NCBI GenBank assembly: GCA_001897755.1
Contig: MKUJ01000013.1
Location: forward strand, 1 to 59,246
Direction of reading: 5' to 3'
DNA length: 59,246 nt
Origin: Afipia sp. 64-13
GTDB taxonomy: Bacteria > Pseudomonadota > Alphaproteobacteria > Rhizobiales > Xanthobacteraceae
Shown: piece after piece, positions 8,019-17,667 of the stretch
Position numbering within the stretch: position 1 is the stretch's first letter
How the letters are laid out: each line of letters begins with the position of its first letter
Position numbers and translations under genes: made by a program
Notes under the pieces: generated by a model
Told to the model about the DNA's origin: nothing
Databases searched by the model: none
The model's input: the letters and a program-made list of their open reading frames with translations, nothing else

Positions 8019-11000
8019 ATGCCGAGTTTCTTTATCGATCGTCCCATCTTCGCGTGGGTGGTGGCGCTTTTCATCTGTCTGATCGGCGCGATTTCCATCC
8101 CGCTTCTGGCGGTGGCGCAGTATCCCATCATCGCGCCGCCGTCGATTTCGGTCAGCACGAGCTATCCCGGCGCCTCGCCGGAAAATCTCTACAACAGCGT
8201 GACACGGCTGATCGAGGAGGAGCTTAACGGCGCCTCCGGCATCCTGAATTTCGAATCCACCAGCGATTCGCTCGGACAGGTCGAAATCACCGCGAATTTC
8301 GTCCCCGGCACCGACACCAGCATGGCCTCGGTCGAGGTGCAGAACCGCCTCAAGCGTGTCGAAGCGCGGCTGCCGCGCGCGGTGATCCAGCAGGGCATTC
8401 TGGTGGAAGAAGCTTCCAGCGCGGTGCTTCAGATCATCACCTTGCGCTCCACCGACGGCAGCCTCGATGAGGTCGGCCTCGGCGATTTCATGGTGCGTAA
8501 CATCGTCGGCGAGATCCGGCGCATTCCCGGCGTAGGCCGTGCGACGCTGTACTCGACCGAGCAGTCGCTGCGCGTCTGGATCGACCCCGAGAAACTTGTC
8601 GGCTTCAAGCTCACCGCCGACGACGTCACCAAGGCGATCAATGCGCAGAACGCTCAGGTGGCTTCCGGCAGCGTCGGCGCGGAGCCGAGCGCCAACGGCC
8701 AGAAGGTTTCCGCGCTGGTGCTGGTGAAGGGGCAACTCGGCTCGCCCGAAGAGTTCGGCGCCATCGTGCTGCGCGCCAATGCCGATGGTTCGACGGTGCG
8801 GCTGCGTGATGTCGCGCGCATCGAGATCGGCGGCATGGGCTATCAGTTCACCACGCGGCTGAATGGCAAGCCGACGGCCGGTCTCTCCGTGATGCTGGCG
8901 CCGACTGGAAATGCGCTGGCCACCGCGGGCGCGGTCGAAGCCAAGATGAAAGAACTCTCGAAGTTCTTCCCGGCCAACATCGCCTACGACATTCCCTACA
9001 ACATCACGCCCGTGGTCGAGGCTTCGATCCACAAGGTGCTGATGACCCTGGTCGAGGCGGTGATCCTGGTGTTCGTCGTCATGTTCCTGTTCTTGCAGAA
9101 CTTCCGCTACACCATCATTCCGACCATCGTTGTTCCGGTCGCGCTGCTGGGCGCGTGCTCTGCCCTGCTGCTGGCTGGCTACTCGATCAACATGCTGACC
9201 CTGTTCGCCATGGTGCTGGCGATCGGCATTCTGGTCGATGACGCCATCGTCGTGGTGGAAAACGTCGAACGCATCATGGCGGAGGAGGGGCTGCCGCCGA
9301 AGGAGGCGACGCGCAAGGCGATGTCGCAGATCACCAGTGCGATCGTCGGTATCACTCTGGTGCTGGTGGCGGTGTTCGTGCCGATGGCGTTCTTCCCCGG
9401 TTCGGTCGGCATCATCTATCGGCAGTTCTCGGTCACCATGGTCGCCGCGATTGCCTGCTCGGCGCTGATGGCGCTGTCGCTTACGCCGGCGCTGTGCGCC
9501 ACGTTGCTCAAGCCGATCGATCCGGCGCATCATGAAGCGAAGAAGGGCGTGTTCGGCTGGTTCAACCGCATGCTCGATCGCACCCGCGACCGTTACACCA
9601 CCACGGTCGGCTGGTCGCTCAAGCGCGCCGGCCGTCTCATGCTGATTTATGTCGCGCTGGTCGCGGGCCTTGGCTGGGCGTTCGTGCGGATGCCAGCGGG
9701 CTTCCTGCCGATCGACGATCAGGGCTTCATCACCACGGACGTGCAGACGCCGTCGGATTCGTCCTTTTCCCGCACCGAAGCCGTGGTGAAGAGCGTCGAG
9801 AAGTATCTGTCCGAGCGTTCCGGCGTCGGCGACGTCACCTTCCTCACCGGCTTCAGCTTCCTTGGTCAGGGCACCAATACGGCGCAGGCGTTCATCACGT
9901 TGAAGGACTGGTCCGAACGTGGCAAAGGCGACAGCGCCGCTTCCATCGTGGACGACGTCAACAAGAGCCTGTCGAATATCCGGGATGCTCGCATCACCGC
10001 ACAGCAACCGCCGCCGATCGACAACCTCGGCAATTCCAGCGGTTTCTCCTTCCGCCTGCAGGACCGCGGCCAGAAGGGCTATCATGCTTTGATGCAGGCC
10101 GCGCAGCGTCTGGTGACCGACGCCAACGCCAGCCCGGTGCTGAAGAAGGTATTCATCGAAGGCTTGCCCGAGGCGCCGCAGGTCAATCTCGTGATCGATC
10201 GCGAGAAGGCGAGCGCGTTCGGCATCACCTTCGAGGAGATCAACAACACCATCTCGACCAATCTCGGTTCGAACTACGTCAACGATTTTCCGAATCGGGG
10301 CCGCATGCAGCGCGTGATCGTGCAGGCGGATTCCCATGACCGCATGAACGCCGAGGACATTCTCAACTACAATGTCCGGAACTCACGCGGCGGACTGGTG
10401 CCGTTCTCGTCGTTCGCGAGCGTGGAATGGATCAAGGGGCCGACCCAGATCGTCGGCTTCAATTATTATCCCACGGTGCGCATCAGCGGCGAGGCGCAGG
10501 CCGGCTACACCAGCGGCGATGCCATCGCCGAGATGGAGCGGCTGACAAAACTGTTGCCGCGCGGGTTCGGTTACGAGTGGACCGGCCAGTCGCTGCAGGA
10601 GAAGCTGTCCGGCTCGCAGGCCCCGTTCCTGCTGGCGCTGTCGGCGCTGGTGGTGTTTCTGTGCCTCGCGGCGCTCTATGAAAGCTGGACCATTCCGCTT
10701 GCGGTGCTGCTGACGATTCCGCTGGGCATTTTCGGCGCGGTGCTGGCCTCGATGCTACGCGGTTTGCCGAATGGCGTCTATTTCACGGTCGGTCTCATCA
10801 CCATCATCGGTCTTGCGGCCAAGGATGCGATTCTCATCATCGAGTTCGCCAAGGATCTGCGCGCGCAAGGCAAGCCGCTGGTGGCGGCGACGCTGGAGGC
10901 TTGCCATCTGCGCTTCCGGCCGATCCTCATGACCGGTCTTGCCTTCGTCTGCGGCGTACTGCCGATGGTGGTGGCCACGGGTGCCGGCGGCCAGAGTCAG

Positions 11001-11174
11001 CAGGCGCTCGGCACCGGCGTGATGGGCGGCATGATCGCGGTGGTCATTCTGGCGCTCTTGATGGTGCCGGTGTTCTTCGTCTTCATTCAGCGGTTGTTCT
11101 CGCGAGCCAATCAAGACAAGGGCGAGACCGCGGACGCGGAAAATCCCGAGGCCTCCAAGTCTGCCACGTCATAG
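8019..11174 (+). CDS. RND multidrug efflux pump, HAE1 (AcrB/MexB) family
   Basis: A 1051-residue inner-membrane proton-driven exporter, the usual length for AcrB relatives. It starts MPSFFIDRPIFAWVVALFIC, the standard HAE1 opening, and carries SYPGASP near residue 50, where HAE1 pumps have it. The segment GILVDDAIVVVENVER in the fourth transmembrane region holds the two adjacent aspartates of the proton relay. GLAAKDAILIIEFAKDLR near residue 930 supplies the partner lysine. It pairs with the adaptor gene 9 bp upstream. Substrates are probably hydrophobic drugs or solvents (family knowledge; not specific here). Confidence 0.95.
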   Translation: MPSFFIDRPIFAWVVALFICLIGAISIPLLAVAQYPIIAPPSISVSTSYPGASPENLYNSVTRLIEEELNGASGILNFESTSDSLGQVEITANFVPGTDTSMASVEVQNRLKRVEARLPRAVIQQGILVEEASSAVLQIITLRSTDGSLDEVGLGDFMVRNIVGEIRRIPGVGRATLYSTEQSLRVWIDPEKLVGFKLTADDVTKAINAQNAQVASGSVGAEPSANGQKVSALVLVKGQLGSPEEFGAIVLRANADGSTVRLRDVARIEIGGMGYQFTTRLNGKPTAGLSVMLAPTGNALATAGAVEAKMKELSKFFPANIAYDIPYNITPVVEASIHKVLMTLVEAVILVFVVMFLFLQNFRYTIIPTIVVPVALLGACSALLLAGYSINMLTLFAMVLAIGILVDDAIVVVENVERIMAEEGLPPKEATRKAMSQITSAIVGITLVLVAVFVPMAFFPGSVGIIYRQFSVTMVAAIACSALMALSLTPALCATLLKPIDPAHHEAKKGVFGWFNRMLDRTRDRYTTTVGWSLKRAGRLMLIYVALVAGLGWAFVRMPAGFLPIDDQGFITTDVQTPSDSSFSRTEAVVKSVEKYLSERSGVGDVTFLTGFSFLGQGTNTAQAFITLKDWSERGKGDSAASIVDDVNKSLSNIRDARITAQQPPPIDNLGNSSGFSFRLQDRGQKGYHALMQAAQRLVTDANASPVLKKVFIEGLPEAPQVNLVIDREKASAFGITFEEINNTISTNLGSNYVNDFPNRGRMQRVIVQADSHDRMNAEDILNYNVRNSRGGLVPFSSFASVEWIKGPTQIVGFNYYPTVRISGEAQAGYTSGDAIAEMERLTKLLPRGFGYEWTGQSLQEKLSGSQAPFLLALSALVVFLCLAALYESWTIPLAVLLTIPLGIFGAVLASMLRGLPNGVYFTVGLITIIGLAAKDAILIIEFAKDLRAQGKPLVAATLEACHLRFRPILMTGLAFVCGVLPMVVATGAGGQSQQALGTGVMGGMIAVVILALLMVPVFFVFIQRLFSRANQDKGETADAENPEASKSATS

Positions 11175-11194
11175 TTCGTCGTCGGGCGAATCGG

Positions 11195-12325
11195 CTAGGC
11201 AGCAACGCGCCGCCAGGCATCCGTCAGGGCGGTTGCCGCGAGTTTAACGTCATTGGCGGTGGTGTGAAATCCGAGCGAGAGCCGCACCGCGCCCAGCGCC
11301 TTGTCCTCGGCAATGCCGCATGCGCGCAGAACGGCGGATGCCGATTCATGATCGGCGTGACACGCCGATCCCGTTGACGCGACCACATCCGGGCAGGCTT
11401 CCAGCACCTTGCGTCCCGATACGCGGGGAAACAGCACATTCAACGTGTTGGGCAAGCGCTCCGAGCCATGGCCGACCAGTTCGACGCCGGGAATTTCGCT
11501 TTGCAAGCGTGCGTACAGATCGCCGGCCAGAGCCGCGATTATCTGTGTGCCTTGTTCGCGCAGCCGGAGTGCGGCAAGGCGGCAGGCTTCGCCGAGGCCG
11601 ACGATGTAAGGCACGTTCTCGGTGCCGGGCCGGCGGCCGGATTCCTGCCCGGCGCCACGCAGCACGGGCTCCAGCGTCCGGCCCCGCCGGACATAGAGCG
11701 CGCCGACGCCTTTCGGCGCGTAAAGCTTGTGCCCTGCGATCGAGAGCAGATCGACGCCCAACGCCTCGACATCGATCGCGATCTTGCCCACCGACTGCGC
11801 GGCGTCGATATGCAGCGGCGCGCCATGCTCGCGCGCCAGCGCGGCGATTTCGGAAACAGGCTGCAGCACGCCGGTCTCGTTCTGGGCGTGGATCAGGGTG
11901 ACAAGCCCAACATCTTTCCCGATCAGACGCCGTGCTTCGGCCATGTCGATGCGCCCATCGGGCCGCGCGCCGATCCGGTGAACCGTGTAGCCTTGTCGTG
12001 CCAGCCATTCGCAGGGCTCGTCCGTCGCGGGATGCTCGATCGTGCTGGTGACGAGGGTACGTTTGTCGGCATTCGCCAGCATCGTGCCGCGGATCGCCAT
12101 GTTGCTGGCCTCGGTGCCGCCGCCGGTGAAGACGATCTCGTCGGGGCGAGCGCCGATCAGCGCCGCAACCTGCGCTCGCGCATTCTCGATCGCATCCCTG
12201 GCGCGCCGACCCAGGGCATGACTTGAGGATGGATTGCCGAATTCCTCGCGCAGGAACGGCAGCATGGCGTCGAGCACGCCGGAGGCGACCGGCGTCGTGG
12301 CATTGTGGTCGAGATAAATGGTCAT
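11195..12325 (-). CDS. Cysteine desulfurase (NifS/IscS-like, class V aminotransferase)
   Basis: A 376-residue PLP enzyme starting MTIYLDHNATTP, the hallmark of NifS/IscS proteins. The PLP lysine is Lys200 in SIAGHKLYAPKG, and the catalytic cysteine is Cys322 in STGSACHADH. Such enzymes take sulfur (or selenium) from cysteine (or selenocysteine) as a persulfide. It is the last gene of a leftward group (thioredoxin, transglutaminase-like, this gene) that diverges from the formate dehydrogenase genes. A role in supplying selenium to SelD, or sulfur to the molybdenum cofactor of formate dehydrogenase, is an inference from position. No iron-sulfur assembly genes (iscU, nifU) adjoin it. Confidence 0.9.
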   Translation of the reverse strand: MTIYLDHNATTPVASGVLDAMLPFLREEFGNPSSSHALGRRARDAIENARAQVAALIGARPDEIVFTGGGTEASNMAIRGTMLANADKRTLVTSTIEHPATDEPCEWLARQGYTVHRIGARPDGRIDMAEARRLIGKDVGLVTLIHAQNETGVLQPVSEIAALAREHGAPLHIDAAQSVGKIAIDVEALGVDLLSIAGHKLYAPKGVGALYVRRGRTLEPVLRGAGQESGRRPGTENVPYIVGLGEACRLAALRLREQGTQIIAALAGDLYARLQSEIPGVELVGHGSERLPNTLNVLFPRVSGRKVLEACPDVVASTGSACHADHESASAVLRACGIAEDKALGAVRLSLGFHTTANDVKLAATALTDAWRRVAA

Positions 12326-12396
12326 CGCATGATCACTGGATAAAAGACGACGGACGCCGCGCTGGGCGGCGCCCGTAGCAATAGCTGAAACCGGCA

Positions 12397-13506
12397 TCAG
12401 GTGGCAGTCGCTTCCTTCGCGGTAATGGTGTAGCGGAAGCGATCCGGATCGAGGCAGTCGAGCAGCAGCGAGGCCCGCTCTGCCTGCGGATACATCAGGA
12501 ATCCGAGTTTCGGATGCTTGCTGCCGGGCAAAGCGATATCGTGGGCGGTGTTGTAGGCCACCCAGTTGCCTTCCCACGCGCCGAACAGGGTTTTGCGCGC
12601 GGCGACGACTTTCGGATCGGTGATCGGCAGATTGGCCGGCGGCTCCTCCAGCATCACCTTGCGTACGTCGGCGGGATCGACCGGCACCCAACCAAAGCCG
12701 GTGAGATAGACTTCCGCGCGGCAATGCTGCGCCTTCGTCACGTTGCTCGAGCCCGCGCCGAGGCTCTTGTAGCCGAACTGCGAGGGCAGCACCCGCAGGC
12801 CGTAGACATCGCGCGCCGGCAGGCCGGCGGCGCGGGCCAGGCCGACATAAAGCGCGTTGAGATCGGCGCATTTGCCGCCGAGGTTTCCGCTTTTCAGCAT
12901 CGCGGCGACGTCGCCGATGCCGCAGCCGCGTGTCGCGGCGGTGCGTGCCGTATTCTCGACCACCCATTCATAGATCGCGCGCGCCTTTTCGATGTCCGTG
13001 CCTGCCTTGGCGTCGGCGACGATCTTGTCGGCCGTCTGCTTGACGATGCCGTCGACCGGAATGAGATCGGTGCCGGTAAGATTGAGCTTGCGCTCGGCGT
13101 CGCTGAGCGCGGCGGACGTGTCGGGCTTGGTCAGATCAATCGCGCGGTCGCGGGTCTGGATCCGGCTGGTGACTTCGATCACCGGCGAGATGTCATCGTC
13201 CTGCCAGATCACATGCAGCATTTCGGCGCCGTATTTCGGGTCGCGGACGCGCGTGACGGTCGCCGCGTTGCCGGTCCATCTGGTCTCGCCGGATTTGAAC
13301 CAGTCGGCTTCGTTGACGGACGGTAACGGCACCCAGGCCTGCATCTTTCCCTTGGGATCGTCGATCTCGATCCGGGTGACCAGATCGACCGTGCGCCATG
13401 CGCCGGGTTTCGGCGCAAAGGCGCGCGCCTGTGCAAAAGCCTTGTAAGGGAGGCCGGCAGACACCGTGAGTGCCGCCGTGCCCTGGATGAATGTGCGTCG
13501 ATCCAT
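12397..13506 (-). CDS. Secreted transglutaminase-like domain protein
   Basis: A 369-residue protein with a twin-arginine-type N-terminus (MDRRTFIQG followed by a hydrophobic stretch). A transglutaminase-like (papain-fold) core lies at about residues 170-280. The likely triad is Cys213 in GGKCADLNALYVGLARAAGLP, His261 in KAQHCRAEVYL, and Asp277 or Asp280 in VPVDPAD. The start at 13506 is fixed by an excellent ribosome site, AGGAGG, seven bases upstream. It sits between the TlpA-like and cysteine desulfurase genes on the same strand. It would act in the periplasm as a protease or crosslinking enzyme; the substrate is unknown. Its tie to formate dehydrogenase is positional only. Confidence 0.8.
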   Translation of the reverse strand: MDRRTFIQGTAALTVSAGLPYKAFAQARAFAPKPGAWRTVDLVTRIEIDDPKGKMQAWVPLPSVNEADWFKSGETRWTGNAATVTRVRDPKYGAEMLHVIWQDDDISPVIEVTSRIQTRDRAIDLTKPDTSAALSDAERKLNLTGTDLIPVDGIVKQTADKIVADAKAGTDIEKARAIYEWVVENTARTAATRGCGIGDVAAMLKSGNLGGKCADLNALYVGLARAAGLPARDVYGLRVLPSQFGYKSLGAGSSNVTKAQHCRAEVYLTGFGWVPVDPADVRKVMLEEPPANLPITDPKVVAARKTLFGAWEGNWVAYNTAHDIALPGSKHPKLGFLMYPQAERASLLLDCLDPDRFRYTITAKEATAT

Positions 13507-13535
13507 TTTATTCCTCCTGGATTGTGGGTTGATGT

Positions 13536-14144
13536 TCATTTTCCGCCCGCGTCTGCGCCGGCCGGATAAAGGGTTTTGAGCGTGGTGATGATGTCGGGGC
13601 GCGACCAGTCGAGATCGCCTTCGACGAACAGGCGCGGCGACAGTCCCGGATCGAGGATGACGGTCGATGGCAGCGCGCTGATTTTCCAGCTTCGTGCGAT
13701 GGCACGATCGCGATCGAGCAGCACCGCGAAGTCGGCGGGATTCTTCTCAAAGAACGCGCGGACTTTCAGATCGATCTCCGCGACATCGATCGCGACCACG
13801 GCAAGCGGCTGATCGCGCATGATCGAGGTCAGACGTTGCAACGAGGCGATTTCGGCCACGCAAGGTTCGCACCATGTGGCGAAGAAATGCAGCAGAACGA
13901 CTTTGCCTTTGAACGCCTGAAGGTCGCGCGGCTGGCCGTGCAGATCGTCCAGTGTGAAGGAGGAGGGAGCGCTGGAATTCCAGCTCTGGAACGTTGCCGG
14001 CGCGGTCGGCGCACCGCCCGCGGCTGCGCCTGACGCAAGTGCGAAGAGAAACACCGCCGTCAGGCCCGACGTTAGACAAAAGTATAAAGATCGAAGCTGG
14101 AGGCGAGCGAGTCGAATAAGGCTGGCACTATGTATGCCAAGCAT
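13536..14144 (-). CDS. TlpA-like thiol:disulfide oxidoreductase
   Basis: About 202 residues. A hydrophobic signal or anchor (around residues 18-43) is followed by a thioredoxin-fold domain with the redox motif WCEPC (Cys92 and Cys95), preceded by KGKVVLLHFFAT. The later segment SALPSTVILDP holds the cis-proline loop. Periplasmic TlpA/ResA-like proteins reduce disulfides, often in metallocofactor or cytochrome maturation. ATG at 14144 is the most sensible start, but no strong ribosome site precedes it and the frame stays open upstream. It is the first gene of the leftward group, separated by 29 bp from the transglutaminase-like gene. Confidence 0.8.
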   Translation of the reverse strand: MLGIHSASLIRLARLQLRSLYFCLTSGLTAVFLFALASGAAAGGAPTAPATFQSWNSSAPSSFTLDDLHGQPRDLQAFKGKVVLLHFFATWCEPCVAEIASLQRLTSIMRDQPLAVVAIDVAEIDLKVRAFFEKNPADFAVLLDRDRAIARSWKISALPSTVILDPGLSPRLFVEGDLDWSRPDIITTLKTLYPAGADAGGK

Positions 14145-14306
14145 AGATGAAGGTGTTCGACGATTTCGATTTGTAATCGCTGACGACGCTGCGCCAAGGC
14201 CATACGACAACAAGGACCGATCGGAAAAACCGTTGTCGCGTTTGATTCGAAAGCCCCGCAACGCGGGAGCGATGTGCGTCGCCACGCTGGTATATTGTTG
14301 TTCGCA

Positions 14307-14320
14307 TTGATCGCCGTCAA
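14307..14320. promoter_or_regulatory. FixK/FNR-type binding box
   Basis: The sequence TTGATCGCCGTCAA fits the FixK consensus TTGA-N6-TCAA exactly and the FNR consensus TTGAT-N4-ATCAA with one mismatch. It is symmetrical, so it could serve fdnG (start 264 bp away), the thioredoxin gene (start about 170 bp away), or both. It suggests induction of formate oxidation under low oxygen. Confidence 0.6.
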
Positions 14321-14331
14321 TATCACTAGGG

Positions 14332-14347
14332 ACAACCAATTGGTTGT
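14332..14347. promoter_or_regulatory. Perfect 16-bp palindrome (operator candidate)
   Basis: ACAACCAATTGGTTGT equals its own reverse complement over 16 bases. It starts 12 bases after the FixK-like box. A palindrome of this length with no spacer is typical of a dimeric repressor or activator site. I cannot name the protein that binds it. Confidence 0.5.
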
Positions 14348-14483
14348 GATGTCGCAGCCTGTCGCAGGCTTGCTCCTCCGACGATGCATCGGAAATGGTT
14401 TAAGCAAGCGGGCGCAACGAGATAGTGATTTGAAAATAACGACCAAAATGGTTGCGAAAAAAACATGCGACGAATTTGTGGCT

Positions 14484-14512
14484 TTGACAGTCGATTGATA
14501 TCGCCCTACTTT
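14484..14512 (+). promoter_or_regulatory. Sigma-70-like promoter for fdnG
   Basis: TTGACA at 14484-14489, a 17-base spacer, and TACTTT at 14507-14512. The -35 is perfect and the spacing ideal; the -10 matches TATAAT at three of six positions. It would give a leader of about 60 bases before the fdnG ATG. Confidence 0.5.
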
Positions 14513-14577
14513 TTCTTTTGACAAACTCTAAAGTTTGGGCGTCCCCCGGCGGGGGCCTTATTTGGAGGAAATGTTCC

Positions 14578-17500
14578 ATGAACATGGAACTCTCGCGGCG
14601 CTCGTTTATGCTCGGGGCCGGCGCGGGTTTGGCTGGAACGACGCTCGGCGCTCTTGGATTTGGTGAAATCGAAGCCGCCCACGCCCTATCGATCCGGCCT
14701 TTCAAACTTGCGCAGACCAAGGAAGTGCGCAGCCAGTGCCCGTACTGTGCTGTGTGCTGCGGAATGATCATCTTCGCAGCCGAGAGCAAGGAAGAAAAAG
14801 GCAAGATGGAAGTCACCCATATCGAGGGTGACGTGGACCATCCGGTCAATCGCGGCACCCTCTGCCCGAAGGGTGCGGGCGCGATCGACTACATCAAGTC
14901 GAAATCCCGCGTGAAATACCCGATGTATCGCAAGCCCGGCTCGAACAGCTTCGAGCGCGTGAGCTGGGATTTCGCGATGGATCGTATCGCGAAGCTGATG
15001 AAGGACGATCGCGACGCGAACTTCGTCGAGAAAAACAAGGACGGCGTCACCGTCAACCGCTGGCTGACGACGGCTTTCCTTGCCGGCAGCTCGGTTGCCA
15101 ATGAAGGCGGATGGGCAACATTCAAGGTCTCGCGTGGCCTTGGTCTGTTGCAGATCGAAAATCAGGCAAGGATTTGACACGGACCGACGGTGGCCAGTTT
15201 GGGCCCCACATTTGGTCGCGGTGCAATGACGAACTCCTGGACGGACATCAAGAACGCTGATCTCGTCTGGATTATGGGTGGTAACGCAGCGGAAGCGCAT
15301 CCCTGCGGATTCAAGTGGGTCACCGAAGCGAAAGCCGAGCGTGGCGCCAAGCTGATGGTGGTCGATCCGCGGTTCAACCGCTCGGCGGCCATGGCTGACC
15401 ACTATGCGCCGATCCGTTCGGGATCGGACATCACGTTCCTGTCTGCCGTGATCAACTACCTGCTCACGAACGACAAGATCCATAAAGAGTATGTGCGCAA
15501 CTACACCAACGCTGCGTTCATTGTGCGCGACGATTTCGAGTTCAACGAAGGACTCTTCTCGGGCTACGACGAAGCCAAGCGCACCTACGACCGCAGCACC
15601 TGGGAATACAAGTTCGGACCTGACGGCTTCGCCATTCGCGACATGACGCTGCAGGACCCGCGCTGCGTGTTCCAGTTGATGAAGAAGCACTTCGCACAGT
15701 ACACGCCGGAGCTGGTCGAGCGCGTTTGCGGCACCCCGAAGGACAAGTTCCAGAAGGTGGCCGACTGGGTGTCGTCGACGGCGAATGGCGAGCGCGCCAT
15801 GACCATCATGTACGCGCTGGGCTGGACGCAGCATACTCACGGCGCCCAGAACATCCGCTGTGCGGCTATGATCCAGCTCCTGTGCGGCAATATCGGCATC
15901 CCCGGCGGCGGCGTGAACGCATTGCGCGGTCACTCCAACGTGCAGGGCATCACCGACGTCGGCACGCTGACGGCAGCCATCCCCGGCTATCTGGCATTGC
16001 CGCTCGAAAGTGAGCCGACGCTGGAATCGCATTTGGCCAAGCGCGCCTTCAAGCCGCTGACGCCGAACCAGACCAGCTACTGGCAGAACTACAGGAAGTT
16101 CTACGTCTCCTTCCTGAAGAGCCAGTTCGGTGCCAATGCCACCAAGGAGAACGAGTTCGGCTATAACTATCTGCCGAAGCTCGACGGCATTTACGACTGC
16201 ATCAAGATGTTCGACCTGATGCACCAGGGTAAGACCAACGGACTGCTCTGTCAGGGCTTCAACCCCCTGATGGCGATTCCGAACTCGAACAAGAGCCGCG
16301 AGGGTCTCTCGAAGCTCAAGTTCCTGGTCAGCATGGACCCGATCGAAACCGATACGGCCCGGTTCTGGGAGAATCACGGCGAGTTCAACAATGTTGACCC
16401 CGCCAAGATCCAGACCGAGGTGTTCATGCTGCCGGTCTCGATGTGGTGCGAGGAAGACGGAAGCGTCACCAACTCCAGCCGCTGCATCCAGTGGAAATGG
16501 AAGGCGGCGGATCCTCACTACGAGTCCAAGACCGACATCGAAGTCATGGCCGACCTCTTCATGCGCATTCGCAAGCTGTATGAAAAGGACGGCGGCAAGG
16601 GCAAGGAAGCCCTTCTCGCGGTGGACTGGAGCTACAAGGACGCGCTCCATCCGACCCCTGAAGAGCTCCTTACCGAGCTCAACGGCAAGGCGCTCGTGGA
16701 CCTCAAGGATGCGGACGGCAAGGTGGTGCGTGCTGCCGGTCAGCGGCTCGCCAGCTTTGGCGAAATGCGTGACGACGGTTCGACCGACGGATGTATGTGG
16801 ATTTACACCGGCGTGTACGGTCCGGCGGGCAATCTCGCCCAGCGTCGCGACAACTCCGATCCGTCGGGTCTCGGTGTCTTCGGCAACTGGGGCTTCTCGT
16901 GGCCGGCCAACCGTCGCATCCAGTACAACCGTGCCTCCGCCGATCCCTCGGGCAAGCCGTGGAGCGAAGCGAAGAAGTACATGTACTGGAACGGCGAGCG
17001 CTGGACCGGACCGGATGTGCCGGACTACGTGCCGACCATCCCGCCGGAGCGGGCAACCGGTCCGTTCATCATGAACGCAGAGGGTGTTTCGCGTCTCTGG
17101 GTTCGTGGCCTGATGGCCGACGGTCCGTTCCCGGTTCACATGGAGCCGTTCGAGTCACCGACGGCCAACCTGGTTTTCCCGAAACTCAAGGGCAATCCGG
17201 TCGCTCGCGTGTTCAAGAACGATATGGAGGCCTTTGGTTCGTCCAAGGACTTCCCGATCGTCGGGACCACCTATCGGTTGACCGAGCACTTCCACTACTG
17301 GACCAAGACAGTCCATGCGAACGCCGTCTTGCAGCCGGAGTTCTTCGTGGAAATGTCGGAAGCCCTCGCCAAGGAAAAAGGCATCAGAAACGGACAGATG
17401 GTCCGCGTCTGGTCCAACCGCGGCGAAGCGAAGGGCAAGGCCGTCGTGACCAAACGCATGGTTCCGTTCAAGATCGACGGAAAGACCGTGCACCAGGTCG

Positions 17501-17652
17501 GATTGCCGCTGAACTTCGGCTTCATCGGTGAAACCAAGAAGGCCTCGCCGATCAACTCGCTGACCTCCGCGGTCGGCGATTCGAACTCGCAGACGCCTGA
17601 ATTCAAGGCGTTCCTGGTCAATATCGAACCCATCTCGGGTCCGGCGGTTTAA
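14578..17652 (+). CDS. fdnG: Selenocysteine-containing formate dehydrogenase, catalytic alpha subunit (FdnG/FdoG type)
   Basis: A 1024-residue molybdopterin enzyme read through an in-frame TGA at codon 200 (15175-15177), which encodes selenocysteine. The flanking residues QARI-U-HGPTVASL match the Sec site of E. coli FdnG (Sec196), and both sides align with FdnG in the same frame. A Tat signal (SRRSFMLGAGAG) shows export. CPYCAVCC and LCPKG supply the [4Fe-4S] cluster near the N-terminus. Later landmarks are MGGNAAEAHP, ALGWTQHTHGAQNIR, GGGVNALRGHSN and TYRLTEHFHYWTK. It oxidises formate to CO2 at the periplasmic face and passes electrons to the beta and gamma subunits encoded next. GGAGG lies just upstream. 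A gene finder without Sec rules would split it into two pieces. Confidence 0.97.
15189..15207 (+). promoter_or_regulatory. SECIS hairpin for selenocysteine insertion
   Basis: Beginning exactly 11 bases after the UGA, GG and GGCC pair with GGCC and CC around the loop AGUUUG, with a single bulged U (base 15191) on the 5' side. A bulged U, a GU in the apical loop and an 11-base spacing are the features SelB needs in the E. coli fdhF SECIS. A lower stem is possible: CGAC at 15185-15188 with GTCG at 15215-15218. The structure was drawn by hand, not computed. Confidence 0.8.
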
Positions 17653-17667
17653 GGGGAGGGCATCAGC

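Larger units (their letters stand above)
14145..14577. promoter_or_regulatory. Divergent control region of the formate dehydrogenase island
   Basis: A 433-bp region without a gene between the leftward thioredoxin group and rightward fdnG. It is clearly more AT-rich than its neighbours. It holds a FixK/FNR-like box (14307-14320), a perfect 16-bp palindrome (14332-14347), a small hairpin AGCCTG-tcg-CAGGCT, a sigma-70-like promoter (14484-14512), and two short hairpins in the fdnG leader (14522-14537 and about 14543-14555). GGAGG precedes the fdnG start. The density of symmetrical sites suggests control by oxygen and at least one further regulator. Confidence 0.6.

Noticed and set aside
14518-17652. 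fdnG as a broken gene with a premature stop
   Set aside because: The TGA at 15175-15177 is at the known Sec site, the frame is unchanged across it, a SECIS hairpin follows, and all sel genes are adjacent.
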